DNA from: an uncultured Bacteriovoracaceae bacterium
Lineage (GTDB): Bacteria > Bdellovibrionota > Bacteriovoracia > Bacteriovoracales > Bacteriovoracaceae
Reading direction: 5' to 3'
Assembly (NCBI GenBank): GCA_937923325.1
Contig: CAKZUQ010000027.1
Coordinates: forward strand, 1 to 64,000
Length of the DNA: 64,000 nt
The notes beneath the pieces are model-generated. The model saw nothing but the letters and a program-made list of their open reading frames with translations, was not told the DNA's origin and ran no database searches. Position numbers and translations under genes: made by a program. This document shows, piece after piece, positions 9,773 to 18,431 of this stretch (positions are counted from its first letter, which is position 1; each line of letters begins with the position of its first letter).

Positions 9773-11482
9773 TTACATCTTGCCGAAGTTTAGCCATTCT
9801 ATATTTTTACTTGTGAATTTACCTGCACAAAATCTATGAATTAAACCTTTTGCACTAAAAAGGTTTGTTTTTTTCATGTCGTTTAGAAATCTTTTTGAGA
9901 AGACATACTTGATTTTCTCTTTGGTTAACCAGCCTTTAACATTTGCATAATATAGTGCACCAGTAGATCCAACACTTAAAAGTATAATATCTGGAATGAC
10001 AGGTACTTGAGCAACTTTCATTATAATTCCGGCCATAGATGTAATTGAAATGGTAGTCGCTCTAGAAATTGTCCATAACTCTATTCGCCTTAGAGCAGGG
10101 TGTGATGTTTTACCAATTGCTTTACGAACTTCTTTATTAAAGAAAGCTTTTAATTCACTTCTTAGGGCTTTGGCCCTGTGGACTTCAAAAAATCCATCTT
10201 TTACAAGTTTATTTAAATTTTTCTTTTGATAATTTGTCATAAGTCCCATTCGGGCATATTTCTTTGCATCTTTGATTGATTTAATCTTTATTGTGTCTTT
10301 TTTTACTAATTCCTGTAGTTCTTTTAATTTTATGTTCTTTTTATTTTGTACTGCTAAGTCTGCTGGTCCTTGAGCAGCAAATCCCATTGTACTATGGGCT
10401 AAAATTTCAGGATTAAAACTATCAGCAGCGACAAAACCTATATTCGCTATCCCGTACGTATTGATAGATTCTGGAAGCTTAATTGCGCCACTTGTAAAGG
10501 CCACTTCTGTAATATACCACTTAACATACTCATCACTGGCACCCATAAACTTTGCCATTTTAGCTATTTTACTAGCTTTTTTATTTACTTGAATTTTAGT
10601 TACTTCTTGAAGTTTTCTTTCAAATACTTCAGGCGTCTTATAAAGATCAGGTCTTGTTCTTTGAAGAAACTTTTTATTTTTAACAAGTTGTTTTTCAAAA
10701 TTTACTGGAGTCATTCCCATGCTAAACCTAATAGATTTTGCGAAAAGGTTATTACTTTCTAGTAACCATTTTGCCCAGCTACCATTTGTTAAAAACCTTC
10801 CAAATTTACCATTGAATACAGTAAGTGCTGTAGAAGCAATACCTGGCCATACACCTATAGATAATGCAATTATAGGACTTAGTCCTTGAGTCACTGTTAA
10901 AGCGTAATAAGAGGCACCTGTGGCAGCAGTAAACTTCGTTACAATCCACAAAATACGTTTAACACCAAAGCTTATACTTTGTGGTGTTCTATCTTGATTT
11001 GCACTGAAGAATACATGTTCTGGAACTTGTTCAAACTTCTTTTCAGATTTTTGAAACCCTAAACTATCAATAATTTTTTTATTTTCACCACTGTAGTGTG
11101 AGTCTAGACCTCTTGCTGAAACTGCCCATACTTCTGAATTTTCTGATAATGTTTGAGGGTCTTGTTTTTTTCTATCATCATCGATCATCTCTTTAACGGT
11201 ATTTAACCTAAGTTGTGATCTTTCAGTCCCATCAAATTCTCCGATAAAGAACTCAACTTCAATACTCTCTTCAACTGTTTGATTTTCCTTAACTTGTGGT
11301 ATTACTTTAAAGTAACCAATATCATCAACGGCGATATTATCAATATCTTCAGATACAATTTGAGAGTCTAAGACGTTTTTAATTTTGATAAAGCCTTCAC
11401 TGTCTTTTATATCATTTTGGGCAACTACAGATGTAGAAAGAGTAAAAATAGAAAATAAAATAAAATAATTGAATTTTAACAT
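9773..11482 (-). CDS. Large exported or membrane protein of unknown function
   Basis: 569 residues. It starts with a clear signal peptide (residues 1-21, ending VVAQ, so mature Gln at +1) after an AGGGAG ribosome-binding site. Residues 22-150 are acidic and soluble-looking. Hydrophobic stretches occur at about 180-230 (LWIVTKFTAATGASYYALTV and onward) and about 490-530 (SITSMAGIIMKVAQVPVIP and onward), so it may be an inner-membrane protein with a periplasmic N-terminus. The middle is Lys-rich. I recognise no family. It is monocistronic and convergent with the helicase, with one base between the two stops. Confidence 0.7.
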   Translation of the reverse strand: MLKFNYFILFSIFTLSTSVVAQNDIKDSEGFIKIKNVLDSQIVSEDIDNIAVDDIGYFKVIPQVKENQTVEESIEVEFFIGEFDGTERSQLRLNTVKEMIDDDRKKQDPQTLSENSEVWAVSARGLDSHYSGENKKIIDSLGFQKSEKKFEQVPEHVFFSANQDRTPQSISFGVKRILWIVTKFTAATGASYYALTVTQGLSPIIALSIGVWPGIASTALTVFNGKFGRFLTNGSWAKWLLESNNLFAKSIRFSMGMTPVNFEKQLVKNKKFLQRTRPDLYKTPEVFERKLQEVTKIQVNKKASKIAKMAKFMGASDEYVKWYITEVAFTSGAIKLPESINTYGIANIGFVAADSFNPEILAHSTMGFAAQGPADLAVQNKKNIKLKELQELVKKDTIKIKSIKDAKKYARMGLMTNYQKKNLNKLVKDGFFEVHRAKALRSELKAFFNKEVRKAIGKTSHPALRRIELWTISRATTISITSMAGIIMKVAQVPVIPDIILLSVGSTGALYYANVKGWLTKEKIKYVFSKRFLNDMKKTNLFSAKGLIHRFCAGKFTSKNIEWLNFGKM

Positions 11483-11580
11483 TCGTCTGCTCCCTTAACT
11501 TAATAGCTTATCGGTGCGGAATCATTGATCTTTACGATTAGAGGCTTTATTTTTGAGAATTTTGCACATATAAATTAAGC

Positions 11581-12390
11581 ATGAAACTATCTGAATTTGC
11601 ACGAAATATACTTGAGGGGAATACTCTTGATAATAAGCTAATAGATCCTGATACTATCGAGTTTGATTCTATAAACTTTGAAGTTCCAAAGCTACCAAGT
11701 AGATCAAATAAAATATCTTTTTCTTCTAAACAGGCTAAGTTCCCAAAAGGTGATTTTCACTTAGTTGAGAAACGAGCTATGGCATTAAATTCATTTGCAA
11801 ACCATGAGTTGCTGGCCACAGAGATTATGGCCTGTGCTCTATTAATCTTTCCTCATCACACGCAAGAGCTCATGCGTTTCAAATACGGAATTATTAAGTC
11901 TTTAAAAGATGAACAAAAACATTTTTCTCTTTATTCTAAAAGGATGAATGACTTGGGTTATGAATTTGGTGATTTTCCTCTGAATGATTTTTTTTGGAAA
12001 CATATGCATCAGATGAAAACCCCTGCTGAATATCTTGCAATTATGGCCTTAACTTTTGAAGCAGCTAATTTAGATTTTGCCCATTTTTATGAGAAAGTTT
12101 TTAGAAATGAAGGGGATATGAAAACAGCTAATATCTTAAAAGTTGTTTATGATGATGAAATTAGTCATGTCAGTTTTGGGGTTAATTATTTAAATCTTTG
12201 GAAACAAGATAAATCACTTTGGGACTATTATAATGAAGTTCTTCCGTTTCCACTAACTCCTGCTAGGGGTAAAGGAAAAGTCTTTTTAGAAGAAGCGAGA
12301 CTAAAAGCAAGGATGGATGATGATTTCGTCAGATGTGTTAAAGAGTATAGAAGTGACTTTAGTGTAATAAATCGAAAAGGGTGGAAATGA
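11581..12390 (+). CDS. DUF455 ferritin-like protein
   Basis: 269 residues of the DUF455 (COG2833) family, a four-helix ferritin-like fold predicted to bind two metals, probably iron. The ligand pattern is visible: HELLATE (about residues 77-83), DEQKHF (EXXH), FEAANLDF and DDEISH (second EXXH). Ferritin-like relatives include oxygen-dependent hydroxylases and oxidases; the substrate of DUF455 is not established. The stop overlaps the start of the next gene (ATGA, 12387-12390), so translation is coupled and the two products probably act together. The ribosome-binding site at the ATG is weak. Confidence 0.82.
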   Translation: MKLSEFARNILEGNTLDNKLIDPDTIEFDSINFEVPKLPSRSNKISFSSKQAKFPKGDFHLVEKRAMALNSFANHELLATEIMACALLIFPHHTQELMRFKYGIIKSLKDEQKHFSLYSKRMNDLGYEFGDFPLNDFFWKHMHQMKTPAEYLAIMALTFEAANLDFAHFYEKVFRNEGDMKTANILKVVYDDEISHVSFGVNYLNLWKQDKSLWDYYNEVLPFPLTPARGKGKVFLEEARLKARMDDDFVRCVKEYRSDFSVINRKGWK

Positions 12391-13370
12391 GTTATTTTTT
12401 TAATAGTGATTTTGAAGATTATCTGGCCAGCAGTAACACTCAATACAAAATAAACTCTAATAAACGTAATCAAGAATTAGAATATTTTATTTTATGGCTT
12501 GAACAAGAAGCCCTTTATTCGACTAAGCAATATGACGTAACATATCTTGATTTTATAAGAAAGTTTAAAGCTATTAAAATCTCTAGTGAAGTAAAGTTAG
12601 CAAAACTTTGGTGTTCAGAAGACTGGAATAAAGAAATACAAAAGAGCCAAAACTCTAAAGTAAGTTCAACTCAATTTGCTATTGATAATAATTTGTGCCA
12701 CAAAGAGACTAAAATTATTAATTCCTTTGAAGAAATTGATAGTGATAAATATATATATAAAGATGCTTTCGGTGTTAGTGGTATTGGGACATGGACTCTA
12801 AATAAAGTTCCAAAAAATGTACAATTTCCAATTATAAAAGATCCACTACTTAATCGCACATTCGACTTTAGTACTCTCATAGATGGAGGTAATGATACAA
12901 TTTATCAAAATCATATTGATGAGTTCTTTCAGTACAAAGGAACAACTGTTGGAATGTCATTCGAGTTTTTTGATTGGTACGAAGAATACTTAAGTAATAT
13001 CTCAAAGATAAAAAAACAATACGATCATATCCGTGGTCCTTGGAGTATTGATTCATTTCTTTATAAAGAAGATGGACAGGAGAAGCTCTACTCTCTTTCT
13101 GAGATAAACGCAAGAAAGACAATGGGTTATATAACTTTAAAGTTAAAAAAACTCTTATTTGCTGATTTTAAATATGCAAGACTGAGATTAATTTCAAATA
13201 AACAAATAGATAAAAACTTCTCTCATGAAGCTATCTATAAAAACTTTGAAAACAAAATAATAACTTTATCCCCAATGGGAAATATGTTTTCAGCTTTTTT
13301 AATTGCAGAGGACTCACTTGGTGAGCTTAATGAACTTGAGGATGAATTATTTCTTGCTTTGTTTAACTAA
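12387..13370 (+). CDS. ATP-grasp-like protein coupled to DUF455
   Basis: 327 residues from the ATG at 12387, preceded by AAGGGTGG; a GTG two codons earlier is less likely. ATP-grasp features: a nucleotide-binding strand and glycine loop YIYKDAFGVSGIGTW (about residues 114-128), PIIKDP, and a C-terminal metal-binding strand LYSLSEINARKTMGY (about 232-246) in which Glu and Asn would hold Mg2+. ATP-grasp enzymes join a carboxylate to an amine or thiol through an acyl-phosphate. The substrate is unknown and the match is divergent. Overlap with the DUF455 stop implies a joint pathway. The last 24 bases overlap the convergent aldolase-like gene. Confidence 0.65.
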   Translation: MSYFFNSDFEDYLASSNTQYKINSNKRNQELEYFILWLEQEALYSTKQYDVTYLDFIRKFKAIKISSEVKLAKLWCSEDWNKEIQKSQNSKVSSTQFAIDNNLCHKETKIINSFEEIDSDKYIYKDAFGVSGIGTWTLNKVPKNVQFPIIKDPLLNRTFDFSTLIDGGNDTIYQNHIDEFFQYKGTTVGMSFEFFDWYEEYLSNISKIKKQYDHIRGPWSIDSFLYKEDGQEKLYSLSEINARKTMGYITLKLKKLLFADFKYARLRLISNKQIDKNFSHEAIYKNFENKIITLSPMGNMFSAFLIAEDSLGELNELEDELFLALFN

Positions 13371-13964
13371 GTCTAAAATGATTTTTCCGGCTTCATCACT
13401 TGAAGTTGCGTAACAAAGAAATTCACCTGGATGATGGGAGAAAGCAAAAATACCAGAAGGTGATTTTTTAATTATCCTTTTAATTCTTAATTCTAAACCT
13501 TCAACATCTTGGAAGACATCCTCTTTAGTTGTAGCATAATCATTCTCTTTCATATAGTTCCATAGATCTAGATTATATAAATGAAAAATTGATTTTACTT
13601 GTGGAAAAGTTTTATAAATAAAGTAGTGAGTAATTGCTTCACTTGAAGGGGCAATTGGCCCAATAGCATCGGCGGTACCTTTTTTTTCATCACACTTTGT
13701 CACTTTTGTATAATGGCTTCCAGTTAAGTTAGAATACCTTTGTGTATCTTTACCTGTGATAATATAGTGATCTTGATTATCTGAAAGCCTTCTTGAAACA
13801 TCGCCATGGAGTGAATTAGTGGTAGAACTTTCCCCAATTAGATTCATTTTAAAAAATAATACACGCCACTTCTCAAGCTCCAAATATAAGCCTTCTTCAA
13901 TGGCAGTACCCCATTTGAGATTAAATTTGAAATTTTTTATCGGCTGGCCGAGTTCTTTAGTCAT
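13347..13964 (-). CDS. Divergent class II aldolase/adducin-like protein
   Basis: 205 residues resembling the class II aldolase/adducin fold (fuculose aldolase, MtnB dehydratase). PSSEAITHYFIYK matches the conserved helix with catalytic Glu; FHLYN stands where the family has the zinc motif HTH, so the second zinc His is Tyr; HHPGEFLCYATSSDEA resembles the third zinc His region HG...DEA; SLHGDVS resembles the phosphate-binding GN(I/L)S loop. A zinc ligand is therefore apparently altered and activity uncertain. It is convergent with the ATP-grasp gene, overlapping by 24 bases, so it may or may not share its role. Confidence 0.6.
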   Translation of the reverse strand: MTKELGQPIKNFKFNLKWGTAIEEGLYLELEKWRVLFFKMNLIGESSTTNSLHGDVSRRLSDNQDHYIITGKDTQRYSNLTGSHYTKVTKCDEKKGTADAIGPIAPSSEAITHYFIYKTFPQVKSIFHLYNLDLWNYMKENDYATTKEDVFQDVEGLELRIKRIIKKSPSGIFAFSHHPGEFLCYATSSDEAGKIILDLVKQSKK

Positions 13965-13984
13965 CTATTCACCATAAATTACAA

Positions 13985-14012
13985 TTGCATAAAAAAAACA
14001 AGTATTTATAAT
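13985..14012 (+). promoter_or_regulatory. Probable sigma-70-type promoter of the acidic membrane protein gene
   Basis: A perfect -10 TATAAT (14007-14012) with TTGCAT (13985-13990) 16 bases upstream. It lies about 66 bases before the proposed ATT start at 14078 in the gap between divergent genes. Confidence 0.55.
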
Positions 14013-14077
14013 AGTATAGTAAGAATGTATTTCAATCCACAAAAATAGATTGAATAAAGAGAAATTGGAGTTTTCTT

Positions 14078-15739
14078 ATTTTTGGTAAGCTAAAAGACAA
14101 ACTTAAAGATATTAATCTAGATAAACTTAAAAATAAGTTTAAAAAGAATAATGATGAAGATGAGTTTGAAGACGATATTGATGAAATCTTGGACGAAGAT
14201 GAACAATTTGGTGATGTTAGCGCTGAAGACGATATCACTGGAGAGATTAATCTTTCTGAGCTTGAACAAATGGATGAGCAAGTTAGTTTAGCAGACGATA
14301 ATACTCTTGGTGAAAGTACTTTAGATATTAATAGTGATCTTGGTGATGATTTAGAAGATGACCTATTAGAAGAGCTTACAGAGGAACCAACCTCTAATTT
14401 ATCACTGGATGAGGATTTATTAGTCGCAGAGGATGATCTTACTGGAGATATTCCAACTGACCTTGAAGAAGAATTCGTTGATGATACTTCACATACATTA
14501 CCTGGAGCTGATGAACTAGAAGTTGAAACTTCTCAGCAAGAAGCGGATGATGAAGAAGAGTATGAGCCACTAGATGGGCCTTTAGATAAAATTGTAGAAA
14601 AACTACCATTTCTAAAACCTCTTATTGATAAACTAGCTAAACGAAATCAAGATGAAGAAGATGATTTTGATGAAGCGACGAAGACAGAAATTAATAATAG
14701 TAAAATTAGTGCTAAGAAAAAAACAGATATCAAAAAGTTATTATCTGAAAAACTTCCATTTTTATCTAAGCTCCTTAATAAAAAATCAAATAATGAAGAA
14801 GATGAAGATTTTGATCCTGACTCTGTAACGCCTATAAGCTATGGAGATGAGGGTGAGGAAGAAGAAAAGCCTAAGAAAAAAATAACGCCAATTCATATAG
14901 TAGTTATCTTGGGTATTATTCTTCTAGGGTATGATACTTTAATGGAAGAACCTGAGCCTATAGGTAAACCTGTACTCAAAAAAATAGTTCGTCAAAAGAA
15001 AAAACCGGCAGTAAAGAAACCTGTCAACGAGAGAAAAGAGGTTGTTGATAGTGAGCAAAAGCCTAAAGAAGTTGAACCTGTTAGTGTAGAGCCAGTAGAG
15101 AGTGAACCAACAGAAGTGAAACCTGTAGTCGATCAACCAGTAATAAAAGATGTAAAAGAAGAATCATTAGATGATCTATTTGCAGATGATGATCCAATAA
15201 ATAAAATAAAAGTCAAACCAGAAGCTTCAGATACTAAAAGTGAGCTTAAAGTAGATAGTTCTGATCTAGATGCTTTAGCAGATGATGAAAATGAGAGTGA
15301 ACAATTAGGAACAGGTCAAAGTGATATATCAACGGGTGAAGATCCTTTTGGAGATATGCCTATCTCTGACGGTGTGATTGATAACTCTCTAGTGGGGGAC
15401 TCAACATCAACTGACATTACAGAGTCAATCTTAAAAGATTTAGAAGTAAGAGTTGAAAGCACTAAAAAACTTAAAAAAATTGAAAAAGCTTTAAAGCCTG
15501 TTGATGCACCTGAGTATGATATGCAGGGTAGAGCTCTTGTTTATAACTGTTCTGGAAAGCATTGGGCCTGTATTGATTCAGTTAATTATAAAATTTGTGG
15601 ACAAAATTATTCATGGAACTCTGAAAAAGGAAAAACTATAGAATGCTATCCGGCGGATAGCTATGACAGTGCTGAAGATTGCACCATTATACAGCAAATT
15701 AAAATTGATAATGTAGCTGACACTGGATTCTGTCAGTAG
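14078..15739 (+). CDS. Acidic single-pass membrane protein with Cys-rich C-terminus; probable ATT start
   Basis: About 553 residues. The frame is open from 14054. GGAG at 14067-14070 is 7 bases before ATT (14078), which would give a convincing N-terminus M-FGKLKDKLKDINLDKLK. The first TTG in frame (14189) has no good site and cuts off this amphipathic start. Residues 30-260 are very acidic with repeated motifs (two PFLKPLIDKL/PFLSKLLNKK-type helices). One transmembrane segment, ITPIHIVVILGIILLGYDTL, spans about 269-288. Then come a Pro/Glu/Lys/Val-rich stretch (about 300-340) and a C-terminal domain with six Cys (from YNCSGKHWAC on), likely disulfide-bonded outside the membrane. Topology N-in/C-out is inferred. 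No known family; possibly an envelope-spanning link protein. Confidence 0.7.
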   Translation: MFGKLKDKLKDINLDKLKNKFKKNNDEDEFEDDIDEILDEDEQFGDVSAEDDITGEINLSELEQMDEQVSLADDNTLGESTLDINSDLGDDLEDDLLEELTEEPTSNLSLDEDLLVAEDDLTGDIPTDLEEEFVDDTSHTLPGADELEVETSQQEADDEEEYEPLDGPLDKIVEKLPFLKPLIDKLAKRNQDEEDDFDEATKTEINNSKISAKKKTDIKKLLSEKLPFLSKLLNKKSNNEEDEDFDPDSVTPISYGDEGEEEEKPKKKITPIHIVVILGIILLGYDTLMEEPEPIGKPVLKKIVRQKKKPAVKKPVNERKEVVDSEQKPKEVEPVSVEPVESEPTEVKPVVDQPVIKDVKEESLDDLFADDDPINKIKVKPEASDTKSELKVDSSDLDALADDENESEQLGTGQSDISTGEDPFGDMPISDGVIDNSLVGDSTSTDITESILKDLEVRVESTKKLKKIEKALKPVDAPEYDMQGRALVYNCSGKHWACIDSVNYKICGQNYSWNSEKGKTIECYPADSYDSAEDCTIIQQIKIDNVADTGFCQ

Positions 15740-15749
15740 GAGTTAGTTC

Positions 15750-16484
15750 TTATGCAGCATCTTTATCGTACATTTCACCCATGAGTGGAATAAAGAACTG
15801 ATCTTCATTCTTTGCTTGCTCTTTTTTCATACCTCTAATGAAATGTTTAACCAGTCCTGGATCAAATTGACTCCCAGAAAACTCAATTAATTCATTAAAT
15901 GCAACTTCATACGGAAGACCTTTTCGGTAAACTCTCGTAGAAGTCATGGCATCAAATGTATCTGCTATTAAAATGATTCTTGCGTAGATTGGAATTTCTT
16001 CACCTTTTAATTGATCTGGATAACCTCTGCCATCATATCTTTCGTGGTGATGTTTTGCATTTCTAGCAACTTTTTCAAAAACGTCGAAATCTTTTAAAAT
16101 TTCATATGATCTTGAAGGATGTTCCTTCATTATATCAAATTCTTCATCTGTTAATCGGGATGGCTTATTTAAGACTGCATCAGGAGTTCCAATTTTTCCA
16201 ATATCATGAAATAAGGCTGATAACTCGAGGTCATACATTTCAGCATCAGTTAGGCCTAACTGTTTACCCATTACCATAGAGAAGTATGTAACACGCATAC
16301 TATGCCCATAAGTATAATGGTCTTTTGCATCGAGGGCTCTAAGAATTGTCTTAGCTGCCATCTCGCAAACTTTTTGTTTTTCAGTTTTAAGTTCCTCGAT
16401 CCTGCTGGCCATATTCATAATCGAAATAGCTTGAGCACTTTTTTGGAATTTTAAAACGTTGTCTTTTTTCTTTAGTTTACTCAT
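15750..16484 (-). CDS. HD-GYP cyclic-di-GMP phosphodiesterase
   Basis: 244 residues from ATG 16484 (AGAGAG 7 bases upstream); a longer reading to 16517 lacks support. After a short N-terminal coiled region comes a canonical HD-GYP domain: KDHYTYGHSMRV (about 54-64), catalytic HD at His93-Asp94 (ALFHDIGKIG), EHP (121-123), HHHERYDGRGYP (145-156) and DTFDAMTS. All metal ligands and the GYP motif are present, so hydrolysis of cyclic di-GMP is expected. There is no sensory domain. It is the only intact HD-GYP of the three HD-type proteins in the window. It lies convergent to the acidic membrane protein gene, 10 bases apart, and divergent from the PP2C-like gene. Confidence 0.92.
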   Translation of the reverse strand: MSKLKKKDNVLKFQKSAQAISIMNMASRIEELKTEKQKVCEMAAKTILRALDAKDHYTYGHSMRVTYFSMVMGKQLGLTDAEMYDLELSALFHDIGKIGTPDAVLNKPSRLTDEEFDIMKEHPSRSYEILKDFDVFEKVARNAKHHHERYDGRGYPDQLKGEEIPIYARIILIADTFDAMTSTRVYRKGLPYEVAFNELIEFSGSQFDPGLVKHFIRGMKKEQAKNEDQFFIPLMGEMYDKDAA

Positions 16485-16590
16485 TATTTTCTCTCTAATG
16501 CTAATGATACAACGCAACTTAATATAAGCTCTGTTTCTAATCGGTTGTTTTACAGAAAAATAAACAGTAAAATTGATAAATAGTTATTAT

Positions 16591-16622
16591 TTTCACATAA
16601 CAACTTGAAATTACGGTATAAT
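16591..16622 (+). promoter_or_regulatory. Candidate promoter for the PP2C-like gene
   Basis: Perfect TATAAT at 16617-16622, 44 bases before the ATG. The best -35 is TTTCAC (16591-16596) with a long 20-base spacer, so only the -10 is convincing. Confidence 0.4.
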
Positions 16623-16666
16623 GGATATCTAAAAAGCTTGATTTATATTGGTAAATAAGGAACTAA

Positions 16667-17782
16667 ATGATTATTATTGATGCCCAAAGGGAATTGGCAA
16701 CTTATATCGAAGCTATGGGGCAAGATCGAATTGGCTTAGTTAAATTAGACAAAGTGGGCTTTGAGCTTTCGAATATCGTTATTGACGAATTAACGATGAT
16801 TCATGTGGACGTTCTGAAGCACTCCAGCGCTCAGTTCATTTCTAAGATTGAAAAACTGACTATGTTTATTTTATTTAATCCTAATAAGAGTGATCAATAT
16901 CCAATACTTCCAAATATGATTGATGTCGTTTCTGAAGATATTGATTCAAAAGTTTTTATCAATAAAGTTGAAATACTAAGTGATCTTCTTAGGGAGCGTC
17001 AGGTTTTGAAGTCTCAGTTAATTAGTATTAATAAAGAACTATCTGAAACAATGGGTAATGTTGAAGTTGAACTATTACGTATCAAAAAAGTTTATGAACA
17101 GAAAACTCCCAGACGTTTTAATGATATAAAGGGAATTCAAACCTTTAGTAAGTATGCAGCAGGTGAAAATGTCGGAGGAGAGTTCTTTGATATTCATGTG
17201 GTACAGAATAAAGCTTTTGTCGTTATGAGTTCAACGAGTTCTTATTTAGCATCTAGTTCTATTCTGCAGATGTTTGGAACTCTAAAGACTGCTGACTCAT
17301 TTTCAAAAGAACTCGAAATGAATTTTATTGATGATGTTAAGTCTGAAGTAGAAGAAATCAATAAATCTAAGAAAAAAGACGTTTCAATACATTTGTTTAC
17401 AGCAATAATTGACTTAGCCAAGCATAGTGTTCAAGGGCATTTGTTTGGAGACTTCAAAGTATTGAGTTCAAATAATTTAAATAGCTATATAAAACAAGGA
17501 CCAGACTTATTAAAAGCTCAAGAAGGTGATGGTAAATTTTCAAGAGAATTGGCCAGAGGAGAGAGGCTTATGTTGTGTTCTCCAGGGCTTCATAAAAACT
17601 GGCAAAAGTTAAATCCTGAGTTCCTAATAGAGGAACTTATGATGAATTTAGATATTAAGCCACTAGATATTCTAGATGAAGTTTTTTATCAGTTAAAGAA
17701 AGACTCTGTTTCAGGGTTTTTATCTAATGATGCATCAGCAATTATGTTGGAGGTTCAAAAAAATGCAATGGTTCAAGTTTAG
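16667..17782 (+). CDS. Degenerate SpoIIE/PP2C-like phosphatase with pseudo-receiver N-terminus
   Basis: 371 residues. Residues 1-110 look like a worn receiver domain without acceptor residues; 110-150 form a coiled coil; 155-370 follow the SpoIIE/RsbU PP2C layout. GGEFFD (170-175) matches the metal-binding GGDFYD, but the next motif, normally DVxGHG, reads MSSTSSY. RGERLMLCSPGLHKNW resembles DRLLLYTDGL with the Asp missing, and SNDASAIMLEV resembles the closing DDxTxxxL strand. Loss of the metal-binding Asp residues suggests a pseudophosphatase acting by binding. AAGGA lies 7 bases upstream of the ATG. The 3-prime end overlaps the next gene by 20 bases. Confidence 0.7.
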   Translation: MIIIDAQRELATYIEAMGQDRIGLVKLDKVGFELSNIVIDELTMIHVDVLKHSSAQFISKIEKLTMFILFNPNKSDQYPILPNMIDVVSEDIDSKVFINKVEILSDLLRERQVLKSQLISINKELSETMGNVEVELLRIKKVYEQKTPRRFNDIKGIQTFSKYAAGENVGGEFFDIHVVQNKAFVVMSSTSSYLASSSILQMFGTLKTADSFSKELEMNFIDDVKSEVEEINKSKKKDVSIHLFTAIIDLAKHSVQGHLFGDFKVLSSNNLNSYIKQGPDLLKAQEGDGKFSRELARGERLMLCSPGLHKNWQKLNPEFLIEELMMNLDIKPLDILDEVFYQLKKDSVSGFLSNDASAIMLEVQKNAMVQV

Positions 17783-18431
17783 TTTATTTATATTTCTAAG
17801 TTCTTTAATGGCAAATACAAGTGCAGCTAAATTTAGTTCTTCTGAGTGTTTAAATTCAAGGTTTACTTCAAATATAAAGCACGATGGTAAGTTTTTTGGT
17901 CTACTTAAAAATAATCTAACGATAAATAAAGATAAGTGTAAAATAGATGTTGTATTTAAAGGGATTCTAGAAACAGTATGGAAAGTTGATATCTGTAGAG
18001 AACCTATTCATATGAAAGTCACTTCTAAGGGAAGTCAAAATGTATATAAAAGAACAAAAGCTTGCTCTGATGATATAAAAACTGATTTTTGTTATTTTAG
18101 AAATGAACTAATGGAAAATATTCAAGATCATGGATTGATATTTGCTGAAGGAGAAAGGGAACTTCTAAAAAGTTCTCATGGACAAACATATTGTACTTTC
18201 TTACTACTTCAAAGGTACTTAGATGATGGTTATGTCTTTTCAGCTTATGAAAACCCTAAAAATATTTATGAGCCTCAGCAGTCATGTGAGCTACCAGTGG
18301 CCACTGTAGATAAACCTCTGATTGAGCCTATTGAACAACCTGTTCCCACTCCAGTAACCTCAAAACCTATGCAGCCTATATTTGAAGAACAAGAAGCTAC
18401 AAGTAGTGAAGAGGGTAAACCTAGATTTTAG
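17763..18431 (+). CDS. Exported Cys-containing protein of unknown function
   Basis: 222 residues from ATG 17763, which has GGAGG 9 bases upstream and gives a proper signal peptide (about residues 1-22, ending NTSAA). The longer frame from 17727 would place a charged tail before it. The mature part has eight Cys, suggesting disulfides in the periplasm, and the last 50 residues are Pro/Glu-rich and probably unstructured. No family recognised. The start lies within the end of the PP2C-like gene, so the two are co-translated. The stop overlaps the convergent gene by 11 bases. Confidence 0.68.
   Translation: MQWFKFSLFIFLSSLMANTSAAKFSSSECLNSRFTSNIKHDGKFFGLLKNNLTINKDKCKIDVVFKGILETVWKVDICREPIHMKVTSKGSQNVYKRTKACSDDIKTDFCYFRNELMENIQDHGLIFAEGERELLKSSHGQTYCTFLLLQRYLDDGYVFSAYENPKNIYEPQQSCELPVATVDKPLIEPIEQPVPTPVTSKPMQPIFEEQEATSSEEGKPRF

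Noticed and set aside
9494..9793. Frame overlapping the helicase C-terminus
   Set aside because: Shadow of the zinc-ribbon and Lys-rich tail; the real frame has CxxC motifs and continues the helicase.
12877..13122. 81-codon minus-strand frame inside the ATP-grasp gene
   Set aside because: No signal or ribosome-binding site, and it runs against a coupled two-gene operon.
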